NCBI RefSeq assembly: GCF_040183065.1
Contig: NC_091128.1
Coordinates: 171,960,244-172,024,243 of the forward strand
Direction: 5' to 3'
Source of the DNA: Periplaneta americana
Lineage: Eukaryota > Arthropoda > Insecta > Blattodea > Blattidae
Length of the DNA: 64,000 bases
Below, in pieces: positions 10,844 through 21,744 of the stretch. The notes beneath the pieces were generated by a model, which was given only the letters and a program-made list of their open reading frames with translations, had not been told where the DNA came from and did no database searches. The first letter of the stretch is position 1, and every line of letters begins with the position of its first letter. The position numbers and the translations under genes are program-made.

Positions 10844-10883
<40 letters not shown>

Positions 10884-11118
10884 AATGCAAGTCTTCACAT
10901 ATGAGATAATAAAATGACATGATTTAAAAAGTGATAAAAATAATAAAATATAAAACTAAGATAAAAAGTATTATAAATGTGAAGAGTTGCAAAATTACAG
11001 TAATTACATTTATTATATTCCTATTTCTGTTTCACAATAATATATAATTCCACCATTCAGAAACGTATGTATCATGGTTTGTGTCACGTAATTATTTGAA
11101 TATTTTTCAAGTTTATAT

Positions 11119-11351
11119 GGTTTTATTATAAATGCCAATGTATTATACGTTGGGTTGTTTGATGTTGATTAATGATGTATATTTGATTTTGTCGGTAATG
11201 CTGTTCCTCCAATATGGCGATGTATTGTCGATATCCAATACTGTAATTGTAATGAACGTGTGGTATGGCGCAAGTCAAGTATCAGAATTAGTTAGTGTAG
11301 ACGTGCCTTCTTAGATGTTGATTATGTGGTGGTTGGCATTTATAATAAAAC
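11119..11351. mobile_element. Short TIR element in the foldback spacer
   Basis: GGTTTTATTATAAATGCCAA at the left and TTGGCATTTATAATAAAACC at the right are perfect 20-bp inverted repeats. The matching place on the other side of the spacer (near 12766-12777) lacks it, so it inserted after the inverted arrangement formed. The target duplication is unclear. Confidence 0.7.
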
Positions 11352-11585
11352 CACAGTCTACTATATACAGTCGCGAAGCTTGCGGTGTTTTTTGCAAATC
11401 TCGTGATAAAGCGCTCCAAGCGGTTAGCAACTAGAAACAATAGACTGTCCATGGTCGACTTTGGACTGTGTCGTATTTCTATCGAGTGCTAGCTCGTTGC
11501 GTATTTCACATTGATGCTTGTGAAATGTTCGTATTGGTTATAATGAAAATGTTAATGGCTAAAATATAATAATTGGAATAATAAT

Positions 11586-11840
11586 ATGGGACAAAGAGGA
11601 GACGTTTGTAGTGCTATAAATTTTAGCAACAGTAAGAGAAAGAGGCCAGAGTTATCCTTTTTCCGATTTCTGAAAGGTTCCTGGATTTCCACAAGAATGC
11701 TGTGCAGAAACAAAACTGTTAATTTGAAGTTCTTTGTGACTGTTAGAATACATTATATCCTTAAATTTCACAATGAAATGTTTCAGTCTAACCGAAAGGA
11801 CATTAGATACCGGTTAAAGTTCTGTCACTTAGGCTGCTAA
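11586..11840 (+). pseudogene. Degenerate THAP-domain ORF
   Basis: 84 codons. The N-terminal half fits the THAP pattern C-S-A-I-N-x-S-N then S-F-F-R-F. The end (FHNEMFQSNRKDIRYRLK) fits the closing part of a THAP finger. A frameshift near 11675 and the loss of one zinc-binding cysteine make it non-functional. It is part of the element at 11347-12768. Confidence 0.55.
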
Positions 11841-12115
11841 ATTTCCAGAGAAATAAAGGTTAGGTCTACTTTTTTTTTCAGAGGATATATTTTTAATTGT
11901 AGCTATTAATTTTGTTATTATTTTTATGTGTTATTTTACTAAAGACGTAGAAAAATTAAGTTTGTTTTAATGAAATTTATTGATCACGTTTTATTTTCAA
12001 TTCTGGTGGGATTGTTATTGCTTAGGCCTACTTTTTTCTTCAAAGGATATGTTTTTAATTATAGCTGTTAATTTTGTTGTTTTTTTATTTGTTGCTTTAC
12101 TAGAGACGTAGAAAA

Positions 12116-12200
12116 AGTCTGTTACAATAAAATTTATGTTGTTGTTTTCTAATGCCAGGCATTTGACAATAAAGTCATTTGACCTCTTGCACTCCAATAT
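12116..12200 (-). mobile_element. LINE fragment (same family as 32109-32541)
   Basis: The reverse complement contains GTGCAAGAGGTCAAATGACT, TTATTGTCAAATGCC and TGGCATTAGAAAACAACAAC, matching the 3' end of the RNase H-bearing LINE fragment at 32496-32555. Confidence 0.6.
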
Positions 12201-13003
12201 TTTTCAAAGATAAACACAATAAAATTTATTGATCACGTTTTATTTCCAATTCCGGTGTGATTATTATTGCTTAACCTCATCCCACTTTGTTAACTACGTA
12301 AGCATACACTACAAGTACTGGTACACGTAAGTTACTCCATTAATTCATATTTCCATTATTATTGTTGTAAAGAGAAATGCAAATTAATATTTATTGGTTT
12401 CATAGTTCATTATCGCTATAATCTTGAATGAGTGAAGCTATTATAGTAAATTTCAGTTCGTTTTGCACAAACAAAAATTATATTAACTTATTTCTTGAAG
12501 GTATCTTCGAGTTTATGGTGGAATTTAATATACTTTATTAAAATAATAAATTAACTTTATGCATTTAATATTTCATTAATGGAAGGAAGGTGTTAATTTT
12601 TCCAAAAGAACATGACAACGAAAGTGTAACATATTTTGTCGGCTGCTAGGAGAGAGATCTGCGATGATGAGGCGATAGTAGCGATCCTAGTGGTGGGCAA
12701 CTACCCATGTTTGCATTTTTACTACATATTGAGCTTCGTGACTGTATATAGTAGACTGTGGTACAACCATATAAACTTGAAAAATATTCAAATAATTATG
12801 TGACACAAACCATGATGCATACGTTTCTGAACGGTGGAATTATATATTATTGTGAAACAGAAATAGGAATATAATAAATGTAATTACTGTAATTTTGCAA
12901 CTCTTCACATTTATAATACTTTTTATCTTAGTTTTATATTTTATTATTTTTATCACTTTTTAAATCATGTCATTTTATTATCTCATATGTGAAGACTTGC
13001 ATT

Positions 13004-13043
<40 letters not shown>

Positions 13044-13227
13044 AATCAATATTTTTTGTAATCTATACGTGTATTTTAAGTAAGTGACAATCAAGGCAGT
13101 CATATAGAATGTCAATGTGTATCACAGCAATGTTGATTTTTTAATATGCCTCATTTTGCATGCCACTAAATATGTTTTGTATTTGTAGATATTATGTAGA
13201 GAGCACTGATATTGCTGAAATGTACTT

Positions 13228-13273
13228 CGTATCTGATGATGTTGGCGTAGACCAACGAAAACGTTCATACGTC
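13228..13273 (+). ncRNA. Hammerhead-ribozyme-like motif, right arm
   Basis: Core CTGATGA at 13233-13239, stem II GTTGG (13241-13245) with CCAAC (13252-13256), GAAA at 13257-13260, a two-pair minimal stem III (AA...TT) and a cleavage-type triplet TTC ending at 13266. Stem I is CGTAT (13228-13232) with ATACG (13267-13271). Departures: one extra T between CTGATGA and stem II, and a very short stem III. Minimal hammerheads with short stem III are known from Penelope-like elements. Self-cleavage is not shown. Confidence 0.45.
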
Positions 13274-13311
13274 TTTTAAATATGTAATGTAAAGGTATAG
13301 CACCTTAAACA

Positions 13312-13515
13312 CAGGGGCGTATTTTGCGGGCTACCGGGGCTACCGGCGGTAGCCCATGGAAATTACAAAAGAAAAAGTTTATAATATAACATAATGTAAT
13401 AATTTTGTATTATCAGTTTTACCATAGTAATTAAAATTAAAGTAATTGTTAGATATATTTTGTGTAATAATAGGGTCAGCGGTAGCCCAAACCCTTTAAC
13501 CAGTATACGCCACTG
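13312..13515. mobile_element. hAT-type MITE in the right foldback arm
   Basis: The ends CAGGGGCGTA and TACGCCACTG are imperfect inverted repeats. The 8-bp target duplication CTTAAACA is at 13304-13311 and 13516-13523. The left arm (near 10577-10590) shows the uninterrupted site, with a single CTTAAACA equivalent, so the insertion is proved by an internal empty site. Confidence 0.92.
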
Positions 13516-13607
13516 CTTAAACATATGCTGTGAAGTTAGTGACTGAAATAAATACTTTTAAGATACAATATAGGCTTCTCTGAAAATCAAAAATGAATTG
13601 CAAAATA

Positions 13608-13620
13608 TTAAGGTATTCAT
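13608..13620 (+). repeat. 13-bp direct repeat flanking the foldback (right)
   Basis: TTAAGGTATTCAT, identical to 10524-10536; the proposed right target-site duplication. Confidence 0.6.
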
Positions 13621-14342
13621 GCAAAGGGCTGTATGTTTGCAAGTAGAAAATAATTGATGAAACGAAATGTTGGCATATTAATGTGGTAACCAAAATATTT
13701 TCGATATGTATCGTTATCAATGGCAAAAAAAAGTAAGAAAATGTATGTTTTTTTATGCCAATAAGTGTAGTACAGGTGACCATACAAGTGTGACTGTCAC
13801 AGTGGACTGTTGCAGGTGCTTATGAGTGAGGGGCCTGGGCTCATTTCCCACTTCACCCTAAATTTGTAACTAATGTTGAGCAAGCCATGGTCCATGCCAC
13901 GCAGGGGCTTTCTCTGGTTCCCCTGCAAGACAGTGTAGAACCTTACCATAAAGTTGCTATATTAATGACATGACTTACTTTCTTACTTATGGCTTTTAGG
14001 GACCTTGGAGGTTCATTGCTGCCCTCACATAAGCCCGCCATCGATTCCTATCCTGAGCAAGATTAATCCAGTCCCTGCCATCTTATTCCACCGCCCTCAA
14101 ATCCATTTTAATATTATTCTCCCATCTACGTCTCAGCCTCCCCGAAAGACTTTTTCCCTCCGGTCTCCCAACTAACACTCCATATGCATTTCTGGATTCG
14201 CCCGTACGTGCTACATGTCCTGTCCATCTCAAACGTCTGGATTTAATGTTCCTCATTATGTTAGGTGAAGAATATGTGTGCAGTTCTGCACTGTGTAACT
14301 TTCTCCATTCTCCTGTAACTTCATCCCTCTTAGCCCCAAATA

Positions 14343-14571
14343 GTCGACCTGATTGGCGAGTTGGTATAGCGCTGGCCTTCTATGCCCAAGGTTGCGGGTT
14401 CAATCCCGGGCCAGGTCAATGACATTTAAGTGTGCTTAAATGTGACAGGCTCATGTCAGTAGATTTACTGGCATGTAAAAGAACTCCTGCAGGACAAAAT
14501 TCCCGGCACATCCGGCGACGCTGATATAACCTCTGCAGTTGCGAGCGTCGTTAAATAAAACATAACATAAC
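14343..14571 (+). repeat. tRNA-derived SINE, family A, inside the LINE
   Basis: Same head, body and GTCGTTAAATAAAACATAAC end as the 3696 copy. The target duplication AGCCCCAAATA is at 14332-14342 and 14572-14582. Removing the SINE and one copy of the duplication restores continuous LINE sequence. Confidence 0.92.
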
Positions 14572-14888
14572 AGCCCCAAATATTTTCCTAAGAACCTTAT
14601 TCTCAAACACCCTTAATCTCTGTTCCTCTCTCAAAATGGAGAGTCCAAGTTTCACAACCCTACAGAACAAACTGGTAATATAACTGTTTTATAAATTCTA
14701 ACTTTCTCAACCGAATAATAACAGTCATTTCCCATATTTATTCTGTGTTTAATTTCCTCTCGAGTGTCATTTATATTTGTTACTGTTACTCCAAGATATT
14801 TGAATTTTTCCACCTTTTCAAAGGATAAATATCCAATTTTTACATTTCCATTTCGTACTATGTTGTGGTGACGAGTCAATCATATATA

Positions 14889-15119
14889 TGAAGCGTCCAA
14901 TTCCAAAACTGTCTAAATTCATTTTTCGGTTTCGTCATCTACCTAAATGTCTCTAGCAATTTTCTAATGAATGTTGTGCCTAAATTCCCTCTTTCTTTCC
15001 ATAAATAAGCTTCAAATATGACGAACACTGCAAACAATTAGGGAAAAAGTTATCAGTTTTTGGCATTTCCTGAAAATTGTTAAGAATGGATGTAGACAGT
15101 TTTGGGATTGGAGGCTTCA
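14889..15119. mobile_element. TA-flanked MITE inside the LINE
   Basis: TGAAGCGTCCAATTCCAAAA at the left and TTTTGGGATTGGAGGCTTCA at the right are inverted repeats with two mismatches, followed inward by CTGTCTA and its complement. TA flanks at 14887-14888 and 15120-15121. It interrupts the reverse-transcriptase reading frame. Confidence 0.8.
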
Positions 15120-16194
15120 TATTGTCTTTACTTCCAAACCTATCTCTTTACTTGCTACCAGTAAAATTCCCGTGTTTTCCCTAATAGTTTGTGGATTTTC
15201 TCCTAACGTATTCACGTCATCCACATAGACAAGCAACTGATATGACCCGTTCAGTTCCAAACCCTCTCTGTTATCCTGGAATTTCCTAATGCATGACTAT
15301 ATGGTAATATTGCTACGTACTTTGTATGTACATTTAAAGACGCCTCCATATGCTTCTAATATCAGGTTTACTTAGCTGTGATGTGAGAAACAATGCATAT
15401 TATGTCCAATCACAGAAGCCTTTAAAGAGGACAAAACAAATTTAAGCACAGAGTCTTAGATAACTGCTGTAATGCTGACTTGCACGTGTAATACATTCAG
15501 TGTGTGGTTCAGTACTTGATCCTTTAGATGTTATTAGATAATGGCTGGAAGATTTAAACTTCGTAACATTGTAAATCACACTTTCTCAACTGTAGTGTAC
15601 ACCACACATATTCAAATGTAGCAGATGTGACTTTTTATTTTATTTTTTTTTTTCCCCGAAAAAAACGGCTCCCTGTGCACAACTTTAGAAGTTGATTGAA
15701 CTATCTCTGTCTCCTTGAGGTAATGCTTCAGTGAAGAGAGTTTTTTTTTTTCCAATGAAAATTATGTTGACATCCCAAAAAATCCAGAATGAGTTTAGAG
15801 TTAGTGCCATGTTTGCTATCTTAACCATCTTCAATATCACCCATCAGGAATTTGCTGAAAAAAATTGGAATCTAGAGAAGACCTGCTAAAAAAATTCACT
15901 CTTCTGAAAAAGAAAACAGTAGTTCAGTCTGTAATTAGATTGAATATCGGGTACCATAATTTTAATTTATGTAAAAAAAACAATATAAGTAAACGGAAAA
16001 CTAACATAAATGTTAAAAGTATTTCTTTATATGTCGATAACTGTTCCCAGAAATTGTAAAAAAAATCTAGTAACCTTAGTACGACATGGTGTTCATGAAC
16101 ACGAAGTGATATAGAAGTTAATGTAGATGGAGAGGCACAAGAATTTAACAAAGTTATAAGTTATATGATGCTAAATCACGGTACTGTGTGGATG

Positions 16195-16315
16195 AAGAAA
16201 GAATAGTGCTGAAACTGATCAGGAATAGAAAAAGAAATTGGCTGGGTCACTGGCTGAGAAGAAACTGCATACTGAAGGATGCACTGGAAGAAATGGTGAA
16301 CGGGACAAAAGTTCG
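16195..16315 (+). pseudogene. LINE ORF C-terminal fragment
   Basis: The frame starting GAAAGAATAGTG reads ERIVLKLIRNRKRNWLGHWL then RRNCILKDALEEMVNG. This R-N-W-L-G-H-W-L-R-R-N-C module is a typical end segment of insect LINE reverse-transcriptase ORFs. Only about 40 codons remain. Confidence 0.7.
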
Positions 16316-16439
16316 ACCTGGCTAATATTTTCGTAAAAAATTACAATCCATTAATTTCGAAAGAAAAATGTATTAATGAATTATCAGTGAGCTATAAAAA
16401 TGATACATTTAAAGACATTTTCTCTGTGTGTGATTTGTT

Positions 16440-16680
16440 CTTTTTTTATGGATTCATTCTCTGAAGTGGGCAAAGTCCTTCGAATCGCACTAACAACACC
16501 TGTTTCAACAGAGAAGCCAGAACGGAGTTTCAGCACATTAAACAGGATAAAAACATTTCTCAGAAAGGCTGAATTCGTTGGCTTTCTGTTCTATTCATAA
16601 GAAGCATCTCCATCAAATTCCGAACTTTAGAACAGGATCAGCCAGATGGACAGACGAGCACATCTTCATAAATAATTCTG
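16440..16680 (+). pseudogene. hAT transposase dimerisation-domain fragment
   Basis: The plus strand encodes GKVLRIALTTPVSTEKPERS and FSTLNRIKTFLRK, then a decayed continuation. The P-V-S-T-x-K-x-E-R-S-F-S-T-L-x-R-I-K-T-F-L-R string is the hAT C-terminal dimerisation motif found in many insect ZMYM1/THAP-like hAT copies. No TIRs or other domains were found nearby. Confidence 0.7.
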
Positions 16681-16699
16681 CAAATTGGTGAGTTTAATG

Positions 16700-18760
16700 T
16701 TGAATTTGCGTTATTATGTAGTTGGTAGTTTTAGTTGTATTATGGTGAACTAATTTTTAAGCAGAAACATAAAATGATGTAAAAAATCTTGGTGCATTAT
16801 TTAACATATACAGCAAAATTTGTGAAATATCTAGCCCCACCAACAAAAATAATCACGAGCCGCCTCTGATTATGAAAGTCTTGGATCTCACAAATTTATG
16901 AAAGTAACTTTGCAAGAAAATGAAACTATTATTATATGACTAAAATAAATATAATTTTTTTCATATTTACAAAATGGGTCTGAAAAACCCAACCTGTGCA
17001 CTTACGTAACTTTTCAGGACCCGTTCACTGGTGGTTAAGCTGCAGTTTCAATATTTGTGTAGACTGGGGGGCGAGAGATGTAGAAGGATGGGCATTAGCC
17101 CACCAAAGCCTCTATGCTGATGCCACTCCTGTTTAAAAGTGAACTAATATGTAGACCTATTTAGAATTTTGAGAACTTAGTAAATTTTAAAGATCTATGT
17201 TCTTTGCTAAATGTCTTCAGTTTTCATGATTATTTTCATGCTCATATCTCCAGTTTATATTTTTAATTAAACCAAAAAATACTTAGGCTCTGTAGATTTT
17301 AGTGATGCAAGTTCGAACTAAGGGAAACTTCACAGAATAATTGTAATCTTTGTAAATATGATGATTTGAGTTTGAAGGAAATCCTGATCACAATTTAATT
17401 CGTCTTGTGAAGTCAGCTTAATAGTGTATAATAAATGTACCGGTACAAGTTTAGTGTAACATAATACCATTGTACCTGAAAGAAAGTTGTTTTTCAATGA
17501 AGGATTGTAAATAAAAATACACAAAGCTTATTTATACAACTTCGCCCTTTCCTGTTTTTAGATTTATTGTCTGTACTAGATTTGGGATTACAACTGCCTA
17601 GAATATAAGCCACGTAAATACAACATAATACAATATTTATCATACAAATGTACAAGTTTTTCAAAGGTGTATATGATGCTACAAACAACACATAAGTATC
17701 TGAATTGAAAGTTAGATATTCTAGAAGAAATTTCTGGTGATGTATTAATCCTTCATTTTATGTCATAAAATGAATTACAGTTCAAAGTTAAAGAAATCAC
17801 TGGCTAACTTTATCAAGAGAAGTAATTTACATTTATGTAAAAGTAATAAATATAAAGTTTGTTGGCTCATGTTGTGAATATTATGATTTAACAGTCTCCC
17901 ATTGTGACAAGCTGGGTGGCTCATCCTTGTAGCCACAGATGTCGCTAGTGACATATGTCACATATTAAATACATGCCCAGTGTATGTACAATACCTACAC
18001 GGTCGTGTCACCAACCTATGCGTAACCCTATGTAGTATCAATTGTTAACCTTCACTTTTCTGTACAGGAATTGCAGTTTAGAGCCTACAAACTACATGTG
18101 GCTATTGCCGATTATGTGGTAACACAGTGGAAGTCTATAATTATATTGTTCAATTTCTCCAGATTGCATTTGTTTTTCTCTGGCACAAAATTGGCTACTT
18201 GAGTGCCGATCCATTTGAAGTTATATAATATCTTATATTGGTCGATTGTTAATTCTCACCTCAATGGCGGGTTTTTTACATCAATATTTATATGCACGAA
18301 GAGGGAAATGAATGTGTAGTTATTAAGTCCATAATAATGTGATTATTGTCCACAAATTACGCCATGCAGAACTGAAGAGCAATTTCGGAGAAATGTTGTT
18401 TTGTTATATAACACACACAAGGAAGTTATTGTGGCTGTACAGCAGAAAATTCTGGCGAACTTTGGGATTTTACTCTTGCATTTTTTAAAGATTTCCAATT
18501 GTATCTTTCCCTCCTATATTAATTTTGGAATTTTTAGGGGTATTATTTGGCTGAAATATATACAAGTTGTGTTCTAAACTTCTACATTGCAGACAGTCTA
18601 ACATAAACTTTGAAACAATATTAAACGGTGATATAATAACAGAAACAAGTTTGTCTATAAAATGTCAACCACAGGAAAATGTATAGTCTATTTTTAACAC
18701 CACATTTTTACTTTGAGATGATGTACCGTGATCATTCCATAAAAATGGAGTTACATTTTT
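16700..18760. other. No recognised gene; AT-rich
   Basis: No ORF with a family signature, no clear TIR pair and no SINE head recognised. It lies between the convergent Myb/SANT-like and LIM genes. Confidence 0.3.
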
Positions 18761-18782
18761 ATTATTAATATTATTATTACAC

Positions 18783-18788
18783 TTTATT
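18783..18788 (-). terminator. Possible poly(A) signal for the LIM gene
   Basis: TTTATT on the plus strand reads AATAAA on the minus strand, about 730 nt beyond the proposed stop at 19515. It is the first such hexamer I see downstream. Weak evidence on its own. Confidence 0.25.
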
Positions 18789-19514
18789 ACAAAACGTCGC
18801 ATTCTGCATTATTTTAACACACTTACGATTTTTTGCATAGCCCGTAATATTGCTAAATTAGGGTGATCACATACATTCATTTTTATGGTTCACCAATATA
18901 TCAATAACTTCGTATTGTAACTTGTTTGATTGTTACTCTTTTGTTCGTTCATTAACACCACAATATTCACTATGTTCTTCCTTACATTGATCGATGGCTT
19001 CCGTTCCTTCGGCACACACTTCATTTGGGCTGTTTGTTGACTTGAAAACTACTTCCGGAGACAACACTGCAATACTGCATTTCAAAGAATGCAGATTCCT
19101 ATCTGACCCAATTCTCTCTTCCAAGATTATGGTCACCCTACACAAAACGCTATGAATTTCTGATTACAGAAGATACTGAGTGAGGTCAGCAATATTACAA
19201 CGGCATCCTGGATCACAACTGTACAGTCAGAGCAAACATCTTCTAAGCTTCGTCTTCTGTCCTTTGGTAAATCTATTGCTTACCTCAGATTTCAAGGAAT
19301 AACACTTCAAATACTGATTTCTTTTCAGGGTGCAAATGCTGTGAAATATATCACATAGTCCGACCACTGAAGGTTACATAATATTTGTACATGTGAATTA
19401 TGTACTATACACAGTTACGTAATAAGAAGCTACAAATATTTTACACATACTCCAGGCCATTTGCTGATGACGCTGCATATCATATACATTGCGTTGTGCT
19501 CTGCTAGATGCCTT

Positions 19515-19537
19515 ACACGCAGCTGAATTTAACTCCT
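19515..19537 (-). CDS. smash: Predicted terminal coding piece of the LIM gene, ending S-C-V
   Basis: A strong acceptor (a run of T followed by CAG, then exon at 19537) opens 2 bases plus seven codons: GTT AAA TTC AGC TGC GTG TAA. The previous exon ends with one base in phase 1, so the joined tail reads DD-G-V-K-F-S-C-V-stop. The six pieces 36668-19515 total 1209 nt, exactly 403 codons including the stop. The terminal S-C-V fits a class I PDZ ligand (S/T-x-hydrophobic). Drosophila Smallish is known to bind the PDZ protein Bazooka, which agrees. The match in phase, the stop and the acceptor are seen; the assignment to this gene is inference, as the piece is very short and the poly-T could be chance. 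Confidence 0.5.
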
Positions 19538-19805
19538 GAAAAAAAAAAAAAAAAGACATGTTATTATATTTATGAACTGGATTTAACTATAAAATTTTCA
19601 GTGTATGTAGAGATGCCATATCTAAACGCAGAAATGAGGACATCATACCAATCAAACCCTCCCAACCTCTAGATGATATCTTACAGTTATAAATTCACAT
19701 AATGAGGCAAAGTTATTTAATTTCTCACAATTAAAATAAAGTCAAATGTTTAATATTGCTGGTGTTAAACAGCAACCTCGTATGTCAAAAGAAAAAAAAA
19801 ATAAC

Positions 19806-19948
19806 CAGCAGTGTCAGAGTTGTAAGCTCCAAAACCGGTTGTGGAGCTAGATTGGAGCTTGAACTTGCTTATGTCTGTGGAAGCACCAGAGCATGCAACC
19901 AGTCTAGTGGAGCGCTCCGCTCCGTTTAGTCCCTGTCTGACATCGCTG
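19806..19948. mobile_element. Possible hAT-type MITE
   Basis: CAGCAGTGTCAGAG at the left and CTGACATCGCTG at the right are imperfect inverted repeats of the CAG-ending hAT type. The inside holds GGAGCTAGATTGGAGCTTG and GGAGCGCTCCGCTCC. No target duplication is visible. Confidence 0.4.
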
Positions 19949-20071
19949 CCCTAAATTGTCTTTTCGAATCTTCTACAAACACATCTTATGTCCAGGCGTG
20001 GATACAAACTTTACAAGGAGATATTTAAATATCCTCTTACGTCAGATATTTGTTCATTATGAAGATATGAA

Positions 20072-20612
20072 AATGTTTTTATGCTCGACCATGCCGAAAT
20101 GTAGTAATTATACACCTGGTAGCAGCCCTTTAATGGACCTCATTAAAGTACACCTATTCATTAAAGTTCAGGCATTCCACCAATCAGAAAACACCATTGT
20201 AGCAATATGAAAGCACAAGTATCGATTATTCTCGGATATGCAATCGAAAGACAACTAGTGAAACGTCACGGAGGCTGGAAATCCAATACTGTCGCAGAAG
20301 GTTATGATCTGTTACTATAATAATTAGCATTAATTGTAAATAATATTCAAATAAATTCAATTTGCCATCTCGTTTTTCAATGTCTAAATCAGTTTCAAGG
20401 TTATATCAAGATTAATATTCATTTTACTCTCTAGATTATATCAAGATCAATGACATTTGTTCCTCGGAAAAAATCAATACTTTCGCGTCTGCGCACATCT
20501 CACAATTTACGAAATATTGCACAAGGTCAGTTCTGCTCCCCAGTCAGATAAGAATAACATGAATATTTATGAATAATTTCAAGTTAGAAATATGGTCGAG
20601 CATAAAAAGTCG
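20072..20612. repeat. Element bounded by inverted TTTTATGCTCGACCAT
   Basis: TTTTATGCTCGACCAT near 20076 and ATGGTCGAGCATAAAA near 20592 are perfect 16-bp inverted repeats about 0.5 kb apart. No ORF of note inside. The class is unknown. Confidence 0.5.
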
Positions 20613-20740
20613 TATGAAACTTGTCTATAATGTTAATTAAGATGCTCGTATGAAAATTATGAAACTCGCTTGTGCTCGTTTCATAAACATACTCGCGTCT
20701 TAATTACTACCATTATAGACTCGTTGCATAATGTACTATT
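20612..20740. repeat. Imperfect hairpin repeat
   Basis: TGTCTATAATG, TTAATTAAGATGCTCG and TATGAAACTCG pair with CTCGTTTCATA, CTCGCGTCTTAATTA and CATTATAGAC across a short loop (CTTGTG). This folds a stem of about 50 bp with mismatches. It abuts the preceding inverted-repeat element. Confidence 0.5.
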
Positions 20741-21744
20741 TTGCTCTCCTGTAAAATTTTGACATATGAGGTTGCTGTTCAACGCCATCATTATGCTGCA
20801 TGTTTTGATACCTAATTCCTAAATTATTCTGATGTGAGAATGCATGTACAATGTATACATTTTATCTTTCCACACTTGTGTACGGGACTAGTATTGGCAG
20901 CAAGTAGCTGCACGTGGTGCCATTCAAGGGCATGCATAGTTGCTGATAAGACAGCTGTCTGTTATTGCGTGCAGTTTTGAGTTGAGTTTCAGAGCAGTAC
21001 ATCTGTTAATGTGCAGTGTTGAATTTCATTTCTCTGTTTGGTGTGTTGCTTCAGTCATAGTTCAGACATTTTTACCAAGCACATGATGTGATATATATTT
21101 CGTCACAGCATGTATGTGAACCTTACATTTTCACATAAACGGTGCCACCATTAACAACCATTACAAATAACATTTCTTTGCAGTATAATTTAATGAAACT
21201 ACCCTAATCCCACTAGCTATCTCCCCTCTTGCTCTTCAGTCCATTGTCTATTTAATACTTATCCCACCTTGTTTTTGCTATTCATTATATATTCACTTGT
21301 TCACATATACCGGTACCTTACTGTTTATACCAGTTCGATTCATTATTCAGTTCACTATTTGCTATAATAACTTGCGTGCACCGTCAATAATTCCTAGTAT
21401 TCACACCTTTGTTACTCTGATGCCTTGATATTAATCTTTCTATCTCTTCTTTTCTTGATCTTTTACTAGTTCACTAATATTGGTCACTTATTAACTCGAA
21501 AAATACTATTCACTAGTCCTTTTTTTTATCCTATTCACACAGGTCGTTATTATCCCCCTCTTCATAGCTAGCATTTTCTTCACTTGCTTCTCTTCCTTAT
21601 ACTATCAAATCCCGTCTCCCCTACCATATTTTTCACCAATTTTCGCTTTCCCCCATATCTCACTTAACATTTGAGTGTACCCACAAAGAATTTTTTGACA
21701 CTTCTGTAAACCTATTTCTTCTTCTTCTTCAGTCCCTTCTGCTG

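Larger units (their letters stand above)
11347..12768 (+). mobile_element. THAP-containing DNA transposon remnant (P-element-like)
   Basis: The ends CCACAGTCTACTATATACAG and CTGTATATAGTAGACTGTGG are inverted repeats followed on both sides by a CGAAGCT-like block. From 11586 the plus strand encodes MGQRGDVCSAINFSNSKRKR and PELSFFRF, then after a frame break KFHNEMFQ and RLKFC. This is the outline of a THAP zinc finger (C2CH) with its second cysteine changed to F and its C-x2-H damaged. THAP domains are typical of P-type transposases. The rest of the transposase is not recognisable. A LINE fragment lies at 12116-12200. Confidence 0.6.
10537..13607. mobile_element. Three-kilobase foldback element, possibly Penelope-like
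   Basis: The left arm (about 10537-11122) and right arm (about 12778-13564) are near-identical inverted repeats of roughly 590 bp once a 212-bp MITE-plus-duplication insertion is removed from the right arm. Each arm carries a (TA)n run, the stretch TGATTTACATATATATAT and, near its outer end, a hammerhead-like motif. A 43-bp unpaired tail (13565-13607) precedes the right 13-bp direct repeat. The spacer (11123-12777) holds other elements. Long inverted repeats, a variable-length target duplication and hammerhead motifs are known for Penelope-like elements. No Penelope reverse transcriptase or GIY-YIG ORF is present, so the class is an inference. Confidence 0.65.
13975..15300 (-). pseudogene. 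Truncated LINE reverse-transcriptase copy, interrupted by a SINE and a MITE
   Basis: Read on the minus strand, pieces encode the C-terminal half of a non-LTR reverse transcriptase: a [15 protein letters not shown]-like segment near 15210-15250, LSFEKVEKFKYLGVTVTN and INDTREEIKHRINMG (14840-14700), and [11 protein letters not shown] near 14690-14660. The end of the ORF and 3' part are visible to 13975 in broken frames (the reverse complement of the GTCCCTGCCATC and CTCCCATCTACGTCTCAGCC text). The copy is split by a SINE at 14343-14571 and a MITE at 14889-15119. It is related to the plus-strand copy at 35107-35850. Not functional. Confidence 0.8.

Noticed and set aside
13261-13273. Alternative hammerhead fold using ACGT/ACGT as stem III and cleavage at 13273
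   Set aside because: It leaves no stem I beside CTGATGA and needs an extra A after GAAA. The minimal stem III fold with the CGTAT/ATACG stem I fits better.
18933-19145. 70-codon minus-strand ORF downstream of the LIM stop
   Set aside because: Composition looks mildly coding, but there is no splice site in phase and no recognised family. It probably lies in the 3' UTR.
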